Assembly (NCBI RefSeq): GCF_025195085.2
Contig: NZ_JANAVY020000001.1
Coordinates: 496,001 to 560,000 of the forward strand
Length of the DNA stretch: 64,000 bases
Direction: 5' to 3'
Origin: Vibrio intestinalis
GTDB lineage: Bacteria > Pseudomonadota > Gammaproteobacteria > Enterobacterales > Vibrionaceae
This document shows positions 34,707 through 44,373 of the stretch, in pieces (the first letter of the stretch is position 1; each line of letters begins with the position of its first letter). The position numbers and the translations under genes are program-made. The notes under the pieces were generated by a model. The model was not told the origin of the DNA. It ran no database searches and saw only the letters and a list, made by a program, of their open reading frames with translations.

Positions 34707-35333
34707 TTACTGTTCGGACAACCACTTTTTAAATGCTGCGCGTTCTTCATCATTCGCGCGGTTGTACCAAATTTTAAGCTGCAGAGTGGCTTCTGTTTCA
34801 GCAGTAGTCGACAAAGTTCCTGGCTGCTGCTGAATGGTTTCTAACTCTTCTTTTAGCGAGCGGATATTGCCAGAGTCGAAAATCAAACCTTGCTCTTTAT
34901 TGTACTGCTTCACTAATGCTACCGGATCTTTATAAGGGAAAATACCCGGTGCTGCTGGAAGTTCGCGCTGTTTAGTATCAATCAACTGCTCATTTTTGTA
35001 CACGTTAAACAGAGGCAGATTGTCGTCTTCCAACTTACCCAACTGCTTGTGTGTCTTAGCCGCTAGTTCAATTTCAATTTTGTCTGTTTGAGGATCAATA
35101 TCAGATAAAACGATAATTTGTGGGCGTACCGAGATACTTTCTTCTTTGTTTTTCTTTTTCAAGCGGCCATCAAATTCCACTACAAACTGGTTATCACCTT
35201 GCTGCAGCGTGACTTCGTCAAATTGGACTAGGTTTTCATTCGCTACCAAAACGTTAACGTAGCGAGCCGTATCCACTTGTTTCGCACTCAGTGGTAAACT
35301 CACTGCTGCAACCAATAGTAAAAATAATCTCAT
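34707..35333 (-). CDS. DUF2057 family periplasmic/outer-membrane-associated protein (YccT-like)
   Basis: 208 residues from ATG 35333 (MRLFLLLVAAVSLPLSAKQ), chosen because AAGGGAATC precedes it and a signal peptide follows immediately; cleavage is expected after LSA. The remainder (YVNVLVANENLVQFDEVTLQQGDNQFVVEF) fits DUF2057. Function unknown. Located downstream of the porin with a terminator between them, and convergent with bioA. Confidence 0.82.
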   Translation of the reverse strand: MRLFLLLVAAVSLPLSAKQVDTARYVNVLVANENLVQFDEVTLQQGDNQFVVEFDGRLKKKNKEESISVRPQIIVLSDIDPQTDKIEIELAAKTHKQLGKLEDDNLPLFNVYKNEQLIDTKQRELPAAPGIFPYKDPVALVKQYNKEQGLIFDSGNIRSLKEELETIQQQPGTLSTTAETEATLQLKIWYNRANDEERAAFKKWLSEQ

Positions 35334-35351
35334 TATCGATTCCCTTAATAT

Positions 35352-35379
35352 AGAAAAGCCAGCACCTAAGTGCTGGCTT
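35352..35379 (-). terminator. Porin gene terminator
   Basis: AAGCCAGCAC / GTGCTGGCTT stem with a four-base loop, followed on the minus strand by TTTTC, 27 bp past the porin stop. Some read-through into the DUF2057 gene is possible. Confidence 0.85.
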
Positions 35380-35406
35380 ACAATCAAAAAGTAGTTACAT
35401 CAACTA

Positions 35407-36408
35407 TTAGAAGTCGAAGTAAGCACCTACTAGGATTTCAGTAGTCTCGTTTTCGTCGTGGTCTGTACGAGAAGCAAGCTCTGTAAATACTGTTAGTAGG
35501 TCAGATGCTGCGTAAGAAGCACCTAGGATGATGTCATCAGCGTCGTTAGATTTAACGCCAGACACTTCTTTATCTTGAGTACCGTATACACCGTATAGAG
35601 TTACTGCGTCAGTCGCTGCGTAAGAAGCAGAGAAAGTAACGTTAGTTAGTTCAGCTTCTTGAGCTGTACCCGCAAGATCTTCAGCAGTGAACACGTTGTA
35701 AGATGCCGCTAGAGTTAGACCTTCGATTGCAGTGAAATCTGCACCTAGAGCCCAAGAATCAGTACCTGAAGTTGCCTGAGTACCGTAAACAGTGTCACCT
35801 TGAGTTTGGTACATAGCACCAACAGAGAAGATTTCAGCTTGGTAGTTTAAGCTTGCACCGTAAGTGTTGTCTACATGCTCGTTAGACTCAGTGTATGCAT
35901 CAACAACAGCTGTTAGCGCGCCGAATTCTTTAGTGTAAGAAACGCCGTGACCTTCTGAGTCGCTTGCAGTTTTTGGAAGGTAGTTGTTGTCTAACTCGTT
36001 TAGGATATCTGTTTTAGTAACAGCATCGTTAGAGTCAGAGATGTCACCGATTTCACCGATACCAACTAGGCCGAAGTCACCTTTTAGGTAAGCTGCAACG
36101 TCATCGAATTCAGCGTTGTTATCGCTACCATCAACCCAAGTACCAGATTGAATTTCGAAAGTACCACCAGCAACTAGAGTGTCAGTTACTTTGTGCTCGA
36201 AATCGAATTGAGCTTTTGCCCAAGCGTTAACGTCTAGATCAGTTTTTGTATCTGGAGCAACTTTGTTATCAACGTCTTTCTGGTAAGCGAAAGTCGCGAT
36301 AGTACCTTTAACTTTAACTGAAGATGCGTCATCTTTGTAAAGTTCAACTTGTGCTTGTGCTGAAGTTGCAACTGCTGCAACTGTAAGAGCTAGAAGCGTC
36401 TTTTTCAT
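35407..36408 (-). CDS. Gram-negative general porin
   Basis: 333 residues from ATG 36408. Signal peptide MKKTLLALTVAAVATSAQA, then VELYKDDASSVKVKGTIATFAYQ, alternating strands and the terminal YFDF, the outer-membrane assembly signal with a final Phe. The fold is a 16-strand trimeric barrel. Codon bias is strong, so it is highly expressed. It is OmpU/OmpT-like in type, but I cannot say which Vibrio porin it is. A TTGACA hexamer on the minus strand (36551-36556 region) may be its -35. Confidence 0.92.
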   Translation of the reverse strand: MKKTLLALTVAAVATSAQAQVELYKDDASSVKVKGTIATFAYQKDVDNKVAPDTKTDLDVNAWAKAQFDFEHKVTDTLVAGGTFEIQSGTWVDGSDNNAEFDDVAAYLKGDFGLVGIGEIGDISDSNDAVTKTDILNELDNNYLPKTASDSEGHGVSYTKEFGALTAVVDAYTESNEHVDNTYGASLNYQAEIFSVGAMYQTQGDTVYGTQATSGTDSWALGADFTAIEGLTLAASYNVFTAEDLAGTAQEAELTNVTFSASYAATDAVTLYGVYGTQDKEVSGVKSNDADDIILGASYAASDLLTVFTELASRTDHDENETTEILVGAYFDF

Positions 36409-36925
36409 GATAATCCACTGCCTTTTCATAGATTGTAGGGAATTCCTTATCCGGTTCCCTTTCAAAATGTTGAAGTTGATTCTTACTCTCGAGGGCTCGA
36501 TATCACCTCAACTCAAATTTCGCGGTCTAGATTGCAAAAGATTATTCGGACTGTCAAATATTATAAAAATTGCAGATAAAAAAATATAAAACAATTAAAA
36601 AACAACAACTTACATAAATGTTACACACTTTTTCGAGTAACTTCTAACCTTTCTGAGTTGTCTATCAACAGATGAATAGCATCGCATTTTTAGATGAATA
36701 AACTAAAAAAGTGAGATTTGCGTCGCGCAAACAGAATATCTGCGAAGTTAAAGAGGATTTTTAGAGCTCTATATTTTTTACTTTTAGAATTAAATGTAAG
36801 TTCATGAAGGTTCAGTTTTTTTTTGTGAAGAAGATCTATCTTTTAGAGGAAAACGAATCTGATTCGTGAAGTACGTAGCATTGGATATGTGTGGTACTAT
36901 CAGCTCCCCGTTTCGAGGCAGCCGT
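36409..36925. other. Long AT-rich divergent region between the porin and dinG
   Basis: About 515 bp. The half next to the porin should be its promoter and long leader; that leader can form GGGAA/TTCCC-type hairpins near 36440-36465. The dinG half is AT-rich without a recognisable LexA box. No further gene seen. Confidence 0.45.
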
Positions 36926-39001
36926 ATGACGAACACTAAAATACAACAATCTATTCGCCAAAGTTATCAAAACCTACAGTTCCAATTGGAAAACTTTGTA
37001 CCGCGTCGAGCGCAAAATTACCTCGTTGCAGAGATAGCCAAAACGCTGTGCGGCGAATATCACAAATCAAACCGTATTATCGTCGCTGAAGCGGGGACAG
37101 GGATCGGTAAATCGCTCTCTTATTTAATGTCAACTATCCCTGTCGCTGTGCTCAATAATCGTAAAGTGGTTATCTCTACGGCTACCGTTGCCTTACAAGA
37201 ACAGTTAATTAATAAAGATTTACCGCTGTTTCGTCGTATTACCGATCGCGAGTTCTCTTTTATATTAGCCAAAGGCCGCCAACGCTATTGCTGTGCAGAA
37301 AAGCTCGCCAGTGCTTGCGGAGCCGATGGCGGACAATTGGCGATGTTTGAGTCAAAGCCAAAGAAAAAAGACATCGATCTATTGCAAACCATGTACAAAA
37401 GCTTGAGCCAAGGAAAATGGGATGGCGACAGAGACTCATGGCCTAAGGCGATTCCCGACGAGATCTGGCGACTGATCGTAAGTGACAAGCACAGCTGTAA
37501 TAACAGTATGCCCTCGCATAGAGGCTGCCCGTTTCAAAAAGCGCGCTCAGAACTAGACAAGGCTGATGTGATTATTGCCAACCATAGCCTAGTCATGGCA
37601 GATGCCGATCTGGGTGGCGGTGTTATTTTGCCGGAACCTGAGAATACAATTTACGTTTTTGATGAAGCGCATCACTTACCTCATGTCGCAAGAGACCACT
37701 CCGCCGCCGCTGCGAGCCTTAAAGGTGCGGCTACTTGGTTAGAACGTTTAAATCAGTCAGTGACTAAATTTGCCAATCTTGCGGATGAAAAGCGCGTGAG
37801 TCGTTTTCGCAACGAGTTGCAAGACTCTGTCCAGCAGCTGATTCCTTCTCTTACCCAGCTCGCATCAAGGTTTGACCCTGCGCACTTTGAAGACAACCTC
37901 TATCGCTTTGAGCATGGAGAGCTGCCTGCATGGTTAGAAGAAGAGGCTAAACAGCTCAAACAGATTTCGCATAAAGGCGCACAAGCCACAGCGAAAATAG
38001 CGGATCTGATTGCAGAGCGAATTAAAGACGGTGAAGTGTCTAGCCGATTAGCCGAACCAGCCCTAGCAGAAATAGGCTTTTACATCCAAAGAATGGATAA
38101 CCTTGCGCAAGTGTGGAACTTAATGGCAGAGCCACAAAGAGAAAAAGGCGCTCCCCTAGCCCGCTGGCTTGAGTTAAACCCAGAAAGAGAAGGTGACTTC
38201 ATTGTTAATGTGTCACCTCTGGAAGTTGGCTGGCAACTAGATCAACAACTCTGGAGCCGCTGCCTTGGCGCAGTGCTCACTTCAGCGACCATGCGCGCGC
38301 TAAACTCGTTTAGCTTTTTCTGTCGTCAAGCAGGAATCAGCGAGAAAGCAGAAGACGGCACACGCTTTTTGGCCTTGGCTTCCCCCTTTGATTATCAAAA
38401 ACAGGCTAAGCTCGTCGTGCCGAAAATGAAATACGAACCACAAGCACCTGAGTTTACGGAATATCTTATCGATATTCTGCCTAACCTAATAGAAGACAAA
38501 CAGGCCAATTTAGTTTTATTCTCTTCTTACTGGCAAATGAATCAGGTTGCCGAAGCGTTGGATAGTCTGTTCATCAAAAAAGGTTGGGCGCTACAGATCC
38601 AAGGTAAAGAATCACGCGGAGAGATACTCAAAAAACATAAAACGCTAGTACAATGCCAAAAAACCAGTATTTTATTCGGCACCGGCAGTTTTTCCGAAGG
38701 GTTAGATCTACCCGGTGAGCTTTTAGAAAATTTGATTATCACTAAGATTCCATTTGGTGTACCGACTTCGCCGGTTGAGCAAGCCCATGCGGAATACATT
38801 GAAAATAAAGGGGGCAACCCTTTTATGCAGATCACTGTTCCAGAAGCGAGTAAGAAGCTGATTCAATCCGTCGGCCGATTACTGCGAAAAGAGCGAGATT
38901 CTGGTAAAGTCATCATCCTTGATCGCCGCTTAGTATCAAAGCGTTACGGAAAATCATTGTTAGATTCACTACCTCCCTTTGAGCGAGTTATCGAATACTA
39001 A
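36926..39001 (+). CDS. dinG: ATP-dependent DNA helicase DinG
   Basis: 691 residues from ATG 36926 (MTNTKIQQSIRQSYQ) behind GAGGCA. XPD-like superfamily 2 helicase: Walker A in AEAGTGIGKSLSYL (about residues 57-62), a Fe-S cluster region with Cys in RQRYCCAEKL, KHSCNN and HRGCPFQKA, DEAH box in FDEAHHLPH, and C-terminal SVGRLLRKERDSGKV. It unwinds 5'-3' and resolves R-loops and G-quadruplexes. Monocistronic or reading into the TSUP gene. Confidence 0.96.
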   Translation: MTNTKIQQSIRQSYQNLQFQLENFVPRRAQNYLVAEIAKTLCGEYHKSNRIIVAEAGTGIGKSLSYLMSTIPVAVLNNRKVVISTATVALQEQLINKDLPLFRRITDREFSFILAKGRQRYCCAEKLASACGADGGQLAMFESKPKKKDIDLLQTMYKSLSQGKWDGDRDSWPKAIPDEIWRLIVSDKHSCNNSMPSHRGCPFQKARSELDKADVIIANHSLVMADADLGGGVILPEPENTIYVFDEAHHLPHVARDHSAAAASLKGAATWLERLNQSVTKFANLADEKRVSRFRNELQDSVQQLIPSLTQLASRFDPAHFEDNLYRFEHGELPAWLEEEAKQLKQISHKGAQATAKIADLIAERIKDGEVSSRLAEPALAEIGFYIQRMDNLAQVWNLMAEPQREKGAPLARWLELNPEREGDFIVNVSPLEVGWQLDQQLWSRCLGAVLTSATMRALNSFSFFCRQAGISEKAEDGTRFLALASPFDYQKQAKLVVPKMKYEPQAPEFTEYLIDILPNLIEDKQANLVLFSSYWQMNQVAEALDSLFIKKGWALQIQGKESRGEILKKHKTLVQCQKTSILFGTGSFSEGLDLPGELLENLIITKIPFGVPTSPVEQAHAEYIENKGGNPFMQITVPEASKKLIQSVGRLLRKERDSGKVIILDRRLVSKRYGKSLLDSLPPFERVIEY

Positions 39002-39045
39002 CGTTGCCCTATTAAATAACCATAATTAGAAGAACACACATCTTG

Positions 39046-39825
39046 ATGGAAATGATTGAGCCAACCATGCTGTTGGTGTTGGCGCTAGTCGCGTTTATTG
39101 CTGGATTTATTGATGCGGTTGCTGGTGGTGGTGGCATGCTTACTGTACCTGCATTACTCTCTTTGGGGCTTCCTCCACATATCGCATTAGGTACTAATAA
39201 GTTAGCTGCAACATTCGCTTCCTCTACCGCTGCATTCACTTACTACAAAAAACGCCTCTTCAAGCCAAGATGTTGGCGCCGAGCTTTTGTTTCCACTCTA
39301 ATTGGTGCAACGCTTGGTACGCTCTTCGTTGACTGGATTCCAACCCAATGGCTAGAAAAATTGTTGCCACTGGTCATCTTAGCCGCAGCCGTTTATACCA
39401 TTTGGCATAAGACACCAAAAAACAGCAGCAACGAAACACCAGAGCCTTGCCCAACAATTAACAAAAAACAGTATGGCCAAGGCTTTGTACTTGGTTTTTA
39501 TGATGGTGTCGCGGGCCCTGGTACGGGCGCATTTTGGACCGTGAGCTCGATGGCGCTTTATCGCCTAAATATCTTGCTCGCCTCTGGCCTTGCCAAAGCG
39601 ATGAATTTCACCAGTAATTTCACCTCTTTGGTCACCTTTGCTATTTTAGGCCATATCGATTGGGTACTGGGATTAACCATGGGGTTGTGCTTGATGGCTG
39701 GTGCATTTGTCGGTGCACACTCTGCTATTCGCTTTGGCGCTAAATTCATTCGCCCTGTATTTGTTACCGTGGTGAGTGTTCTAGCCGTCAAACTTGCTTA
39801 CGACGCGTGGTTTGTAAACTTATGA
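39046..39825 (+). CDS. TSUP family (TauE/SafE, YfcA-like) membrane transporter
   Basis: 259 residues from ATG 39046. About eight hydrophobic segments and the family stretch FIAGFIDAVAGGGGMLTVPALL with a second GFYDGVAGPGTGAFW half. Members export sulfite, sulfoacetate or related anions; the substrate is unknown here. Its stop overlaps the priC start (ATGA). Confidence 0.9.
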   Translation: MEMIEPTMLLVLALVAFIAGFIDAVAGGGGMLTVPALLSLGLPPHIALGTNKLAATFASSTAAFTYYKKRLFKPRCWRRAFVSTLIGATLGTLFVDWIPTQWLEKLLPLVILAAAVYTIWHKTPKNSSNETPEPCPTINKKQYGQGFVLGFYDGVAGPGTGAFWTVSSMALYRLNILLASGLAKAMNFTSNFTSLVTFAILGHIDWVLGLTMGLCLMAGAFVGAHSAIRFGAKFIRPVFVTVVSVLAVKLAYDAWFVNL

Positions 39826-40370
39826 GTCAACTAAAACAGCTTAGCGCAACACTAGAACAGCTTGCTCAACAAGCTGCGCAATTAGACAGACAAAGAGGAG
39901 AGCACCACCTCCCACTGTTTGATGCGGTGCTATTCCATTGTAAAGCTCGGTTAGTTGTCCCTTGCGTAAAAGAAACCCAAGCCACCTTAGACACACTCAT
40001 TCGTGAGCAAGATAGTGGCAAACTCACTCCTATTCGCGCCGAATATCTAACCGAAAGGCTGCTTGCTCAGCTTTCTGCTATTCAAAGAGAGCTCGCGACT
40101 CAAACCATTCGCAAAAGCGAGCCAAAACATAAAAGTTACTACCTCAAACCGATCAACATTCTTTACCAAGAACTGGCGCAGCATCAGGAATGGGAACGAC
40201 GGTTGATGGAAATGGTTCGTGACAAGCAAATGGCCTTGCAATACGCCTCACCTTTTCAGCAACAACAAGCTCAACAAGCGTTGTTAACTACAGAGCAGCG
40301 ATTAAAACGCTGCCAAGAAGCAAAAATCAAACTAGAAAAGCAAATCACTTATAGAGAGAGAAATCAGTAA
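39822..40370 (+). CDS. priC: Primosomal replication protein PriC (N'')
   Basis: 182 residues from ATG 39822 (MSQLKQLSATLEQL), which overlaps the preceding stop. Helical, basic protein with the PriC pattern LFDAVLFHCKA and C-terminal EWERRLMEMVRDKQMAL. It loads DnaB at stalled forks independently of PriA. ybaM follows 2 bp later, the order also found in E. coli. Confidence 0.9.
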   Translation: MSQLKQLSATLEQLAQQAAQLDRQRGEHHLPLFDAVLFHCKARLVVPCVKETQATLDTLIREQDSGKLTPIRAEYLTERLLAQLSAIQRELATQTIRKSEPKHKSYYLKPINILYQELAQHQEWERRLMEMVRDKQMALQYASPFQQQQAQQALLTTEQRLKRCQEAKIKLEKQITYRERNQ

Positions 40371-40372
40371 TT

Positions 40373-40537
40373 ATGTCTTCTACGACTCCCAGCCTTGATT
40401 GTGCTCCTGATGAAGTAAAACTGGCGGTAGACCTTATCTATCTTCTTGAGAGCAACAAAATCGATCCAAAAACTGCACTTGAGGCGATAAAAATCGTCCA
40501 ATCCGATCTGGAAGCCAAACTCACTAAAGAGGCTTAG
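40373..40537 (+). CDS. ybaM: YbaM-like small protein (DUF2496)
   Basis: 54 residues, MSSTTPSLDCAPDEVKLAVD through ...EAKLTKEA. The stretch APDEVKLAVDLIYLLESN matches E. coli YbaM (APDDVKLAVDLIVLLEEN), and the position after priC is conserved. Function unknown. Too short for routine gene finding; its stop touches the roxA ATG. Confidence 0.9.
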   Translation: MSSTTPSLDCAPDEVKLAVDLIYLLESNKIDPKTALEAIKIVQSDLEAKLTKEA

Positions 40538-41698
40538 ATGTATCAGCTCAGCTTCGACCTTTCTCAGTTTCTTGCCAACTACTGGCACAAAATGCCGACC
40601 ATAATTAAAAACGGATTTACTCATTTCATCGACCCTATCTCAGCAGAAGAATTAGCGGGATTATCGATGGAAGAATGTGTGGATTCTCGTTATATCACCA
40701 ATACAAACGATGTTTGGCAAGCGATGCATGGTCCTTTAGATGAAAGCCATTTTGCCACCCTTCCTGACAGCCATTGGCAACTGATCGTTCAAGCTTGTAA
40801 CCATTGGCATACGCCAAGCGCAGAGCTGATTGAACCCTTTAAGCAACTTCCTCAATGGCTGTTTGATGATCTTATGGTGTGCTACTCCGCACCCGGTGGC
40901 GGTGTTGGACCGCATATCGACCAATATGATGTGTTCATTATTCAAGGCCATGGCAAAAGACGTTGGCGCGTGGGAGATATAGATAGAGGCCAGTACCAAG
41001 AGAAGATTCAAGCCAGCGCCCTGCGCCAGATCGAATCCTTCGATGCGATCATAGATCAAGAGCTGGAAGCCGGAGACATTCTTTATATCCCGCCGGGCTT
41101 CCCTCATGAAGGGACAACACTTGAACCAAGTTTGAGTTACTCAATTGGCTTTCGTTCACCTAAAGAGCAAGAGCTACTGAGTAATTTTGCTGACTATGTG
41201 CTAGCCAACGATATTGGTGACGCACATCTGCATAACCCTCAGCAAGCCACGCAACCTAGCTATGGCATGCTAACCGGTGAAGATAAACTCCACCTTACAG
41301 CGATGCTTACTCAAGCACTGCAATCAGACTCTCAGTTAGATGACTTTCTAGGCTGTATGCTAAGTCAATCACGTCATCAGCTTGATATCGTCGAGCCTGA
41401 TGTACCTTACTCACTGTCAGAAGTCGAAAGCTTAATAGCAGAGGGCATGGAACTGTATAAAGTCTCTGGCTTGAGAGTAATTTATCATCAAGACTCACCG
41501 TGCACTATTTACATCAACGGTGAATCATTCACACTAGACACATGCGATCAAGAACTTGCGCTACAACTCTCTGATTGCCAACAAATCTGTCTTCAACAGC
41601 TAAACCAATCGCCAAACATAACCAGCATTAAAACTCTGCAAGAGTTACTCAATAAAGGCTATTGGTTTATTCAGCAAGAGTGCCAAGAGGAAGAATAA
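40538..41698 (+). CDS. roxA: 50S ribosomal protein L16 3-hydroxylase RoxA (YcfD)
   Basis: 386 residues. JmjC-type 2-oxoglutarate/Fe(II) oxygenase: iron ligands His126, Asp128 ([10 protein letters not shown]) and His190 (PPGFPHEG), as in E. coli YcfD. A C-terminal winged-helix-like tail follows. It hydroxylates an arginine of L16. xthA starts on its stop codon (TAATG). Confidence 0.95.
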   Translation: MYQLSFDLSQFLANYWHKMPTIIKNGFTHFIDPISAEELAGLSMEECVDSRYITNTNDVWQAMHGPLDESHFATLPDSHWQLIVQACNHWHTPSAELIEPFKQLPQWLFDDLMVCYSAPGGGVGPHIDQYDVFIIQGHGKRRWRVGDIDRGQYQEKIQASALRQIESFDAIIDQELEAGDILYIPPGFPHEGTTLEPSLSYSIGFRSPKEQELLSNFADYVLANDIGDAHLHNPQQATQPSYGMLTGEDKLHLTAMLTQALQSDSQLDDFLGCMLSQSRHQLDIVEPDVPYSLSEVESLIAEGMELYKVSGLRVIYHQDSPCTIYINGESFTLDTCDQELALQLSDCQQICLQQLNQSPNITSIKTLQELLNKGYWFIQQECQEEE

Positions 41699-42504
41699 TG
41701 AAAGTAGTTAGTTTTAACATCAATGGTTTAAGAGCTCGCCTACACCAGCTTCAAGCCTTGATAGACAAGCACCAACCAGACGTTATTGGCTTACAAGAAA
41801 TCAAAGTACACGATGAAGCCTTCCCTATCGAAGATGTGGAAGCGATGGGTTATAAAGTTTACTTTCACGGCCAAAAAGCGCACTACGGTGTTGCAATGCT
41901 ATGTAAACAAGAGCCGATCTCTGTTCAAAAAGGTTTTCCGACCGACAACGAAGAACACCAAAAGCGTATGATCATGGCTACTTTTGAAGATCAACACGGT
42001 GATAAGGTAACGGTACTAAATGGCTATTTCCCACAAGGGGATAATATCAGCCATGAAACTAAATACCCTTATAAACGTCAGTTCTATAAAGATCTGATGA
42101 ACTACCTAAACGAAAATCACTCTAGTGATGAAAAACTCATCGTAATGGGTGACATTAATATTAGTCCTATCGATTCAGATATTGGTATCGGTGAAGCAAA
42201 TAAAAAGCGTTGGCTAAAAACAGGTAAATGTTCATTCCAACCGGAAGAGCGTGAATGGCTAAAAACATTAATGGACTGGGGCTTTGTTGATACCTTCCGT
42301 CAATTACAGCCAGACGTCACTGATAAATTCTCATGGTTCGATTACCGTTCTCGTGGTTTTGATGATAATCGTGGCCTTCGAATTGATGTTATATTAGCAA
42401 CGCCTTCATTAGCTCAAAACTGTACCGAATCGGATATTGATTACCCACTTCGCGGTATTGAAAAGCCTTCTGACCACGCGCCAATTTGGGCATCATTTAA
42501 ATAA
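41698..42504 (+). CDS. xthA: Exodeoxyribonuclease III XthA
   Basis: 268 residues from ATG 41698 ([18 protein letters not shown]). AP endonuclease motifs: [41 protein letters not shown], and the catalytic C-terminal [10 protein letters not shown]. It removes 3' blocks and cleaves at abasic sites in base-excision repair. Translationally coupled to roxA. Confidence 0.97.
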   Translation: MKVVSFNINGLRARLHQLQALIDKHQPDVIGLQEIKVHDEAFPIEDVEAMGYKVYFHGQKAHYGVAMLCKQEPISVQKGFPTDNEEHQKRMIMATFEDQHGDKVTVLNGYFPQGDNISHETKYPYKRQFYKDLMNYLNENHSSDEKLIVMGDINISPIDSDIGIGEANKKRWLKTGKCSFQPEEREWLKTLMDWGFVDTFRQLQPDVTDKFSWFDYRSRGFDDNRGLRIDVILATPSLAQNCTESDIDYPLRGIEKPSDHAPIWASFK

Positions 42505-42516
42505 CACATCTAAAGT

Positions 42517-42546
42517 AATGGGTTTCTTAAAAATAAGAAGCCCATT
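42517..42546 (+). terminator. Probable xthA terminator hairpin
   Basis: AATGGGTTTCTTA / TAAGAAGCCCATT stem (13 bp, one G-U) with an A loop, 13 bp past the xthA stop. The T-run is weak. Confidence 0.6.
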
Positions 42547-42681
42547 ATAACTCCATGAATATAATAAAATAAAACTTACCGAATAATATTCACATCTAGA
42601 ATTTAAAATTTAGCTCTATCGCCTAGTCGCTGATGACAATGTTAGGATTGCGTCAATTTTATAAATACAGCCCTAATACCT

Positions 42682-44373
42682 ATGAATAATGCGCAGTTAA
42701 ATTGGCCTGAGCTCTCTCCTTTTCGCCGTGAAATTATCTTAGTTCTACTTGGCTTAGGGCTATTTTTAAACTTATTGATCCTAGCCATTCCTATATATAG
42801 TTTACAAGTTTTCGATCGCGTTTTAACGAGCCGAAGTTTAGACACACTACTATTGATAAGCTTAATCGTACTATTCCTGTTAACGATTCAAGCCATACTT
42901 GAAGTATTAAAAAATAAATACTTACAACACAACGCAATAAAGCTCGATGCCTTAGCGAGTTCAACACTATTCACCTTGATGGCTTCTCATCCTCAAGGTA
43001 ATAAAACGAATTTGCATGACATAAAAGAGCTAAAAACCTTTTTACAATCTCCCGCGTTCACGGTGATGTTCGACATTATCTGGATCCCGCTGTTTTTAGT
43101 CGTCATGTTTATTCTTCACCCTATAGTGGGAAGTGTCGGACTAATAGCAGTGTTAGCCGTAAGTGGTTTCTCCACTTTCTCCCACTACAGCAAGAAACAG
43201 CAATTTACCGATTCTCAAACCGCAAGCTATGCTGCGCTTCAAGCTCAAAATGAAGCCTTGTCTCAACAAAATAACATTCAAACCCAGCATTTATCACAAG
43301 GCTTAACCGCGCAATATCAGCACTTAACTGCCGAACGTATTTGGCACGAGAGCCAACTAAACCAGCGGGCAAACTTACTTAGCTCAAGTGCCAAATATCT
43401 CCGCTTTGTATTGCAAATGCTGATTATGGCCACTGGCGCAATTTTGGTTATTAACAATAGTATGTCTGCCGGTGGCATCATTGCTGGCTCAATTTTGATG
43501 TCTCGTGCGCTGCAACCTCTCGAACAACTGGCCAGCGCCCTACCTGCTTGGCAAAGTTCATTTCAGGCCAACCAACGCATTACCGCTTTCTTCAATGAGA
43601 AGTTACACCAAGAGTCAACCACTCAATTTAGTGATGTAAAAGGCCGCCTGCATATTGATGGCGTATCTTGGAGCGCCGAAAAGCAGCAAAGGCCCTATTT
43701 AAATAACATACGCCTTAGATTAGAACCGGGAAACCGAGTACTCATCTCTGGCCCTAGTGGTAGCGGCAAAAGCCTACTGTGTCAGCTATTGGTAGGATCA
43801 ATTACTCCCTCTCATGGCCGAGTAAACATTGATGGAGCCTCGCTACCGCAATGGTCATCCGCGCAACTGCAGCACGTTGTCGGCTATGTCCCGCAACATA
43901 TTCAGTTTGTCACTGGCACCATAAAACAAAACATCGCCCATTTTTGCCCTGATATTGATGACCAACAAGTCATTTCCGCTGCGAATCAAATCGCGATTCA
44001 TCAAGAGATTCTCAAACTACCTAAAGGGTATAACACCATTATTGGTGACAAGGTTGGTGACAAGGGTTACCCAATCCCTACCGGACTCATGCAAGGTATC
44101 GCCATTGCTCGCGCGCTGTACTTTAAACCCAAACTGCTTGTGCTTGATGAAGCGAACGCCCACCTAGATAGCCACAAATTAGCCGCTTTTGCCCGCTTAC
44201 TTGATGAGCTGGCCACGCAGAAATGCGGCGTCGTACTCGTGAGCCATGACCAAAGCCTTGCAAAGCATACCGATTGGTTGGTTGAGCTCAATAATGGCGA
44301 AATCACTTCAGCACAACCGGTAGCAAAAGACAGCAAAGTGCAACCACTGAAAAAGGCCGCTTCAAATGGATAA
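42682..44373 (+). CDS. Type I secretion ABC transporter, permease/ATPase (PrtD-like) with degenerate signature motif
   Basis: 563 residues. N-terminal half holds about six membrane segments (20-41, 56-76, 128-148, 150-165, 243-258, 262-282). ATPase: Walker A GPSGSGKS (357-364), Q-loop YVPQH, Walker B LLVLDE (485-490, Glu490 kept), H-loop SHD (521-523). The signature normally read as LSGGQ is here IPTGLMQG (465-472). It would export the RTX protein encoded two genes on, with the adaptor and a TolC-type channel. Its start has only a weak ribosome site. Confidence 0.9.
   Translation: MNNAQLNWPELSPFRREIILVLLGLGLFLNLLILAIPIYSLQVFDRVLTSRSLDTLLLISLIVLFLLTIQAILEVLKNKYLQHNAIKLDALASSTLFTLMASHPQGNKTNLHDIKELKTFLQSPAFTVMFDIIWIPLFLVVMFILHPIVGSVGLIAVLAVSGFSTFSHYSKKQQFTDSQTASYAALQAQNEALSQQNNIQTQHLSQGLTAQYQHLTAERIWHESQLNQRANLLSSSAKYLRFVLQMLIMATGAILVINNSMSAGGIIAGSILMSRALQPLEQLASALPAWQSSFQANQRITAFFNEKLHQESTTQFSDVKGRLHIDGVSWSAEKQQRPYLNNIRLRLEPGNRVLISGPSGSGKSLLCQLLVGSITPSHGRVNIDGASLPQWSSAQLQHVVGYVPQHIQFVTGTIKQNIAHFCPDIDDQQVISAANQIAIHQEILKLPKGYNTIIGDKVGDKGYPIPTGLMQGIAIARALYFKPKLLVLDEANAHLDSHKLAAFARLLDELATQKCGVVLVSHDQSLAKHTDWLVELNNGEITSAQPVAKDSKVQPLKKAASNG

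Noticed and set aside
36680..36925. Search for a LexA box ahead of dinG
   Set aside because: No CTGT-N8-ACAG arrangement was found, so SOS control is not claimed.
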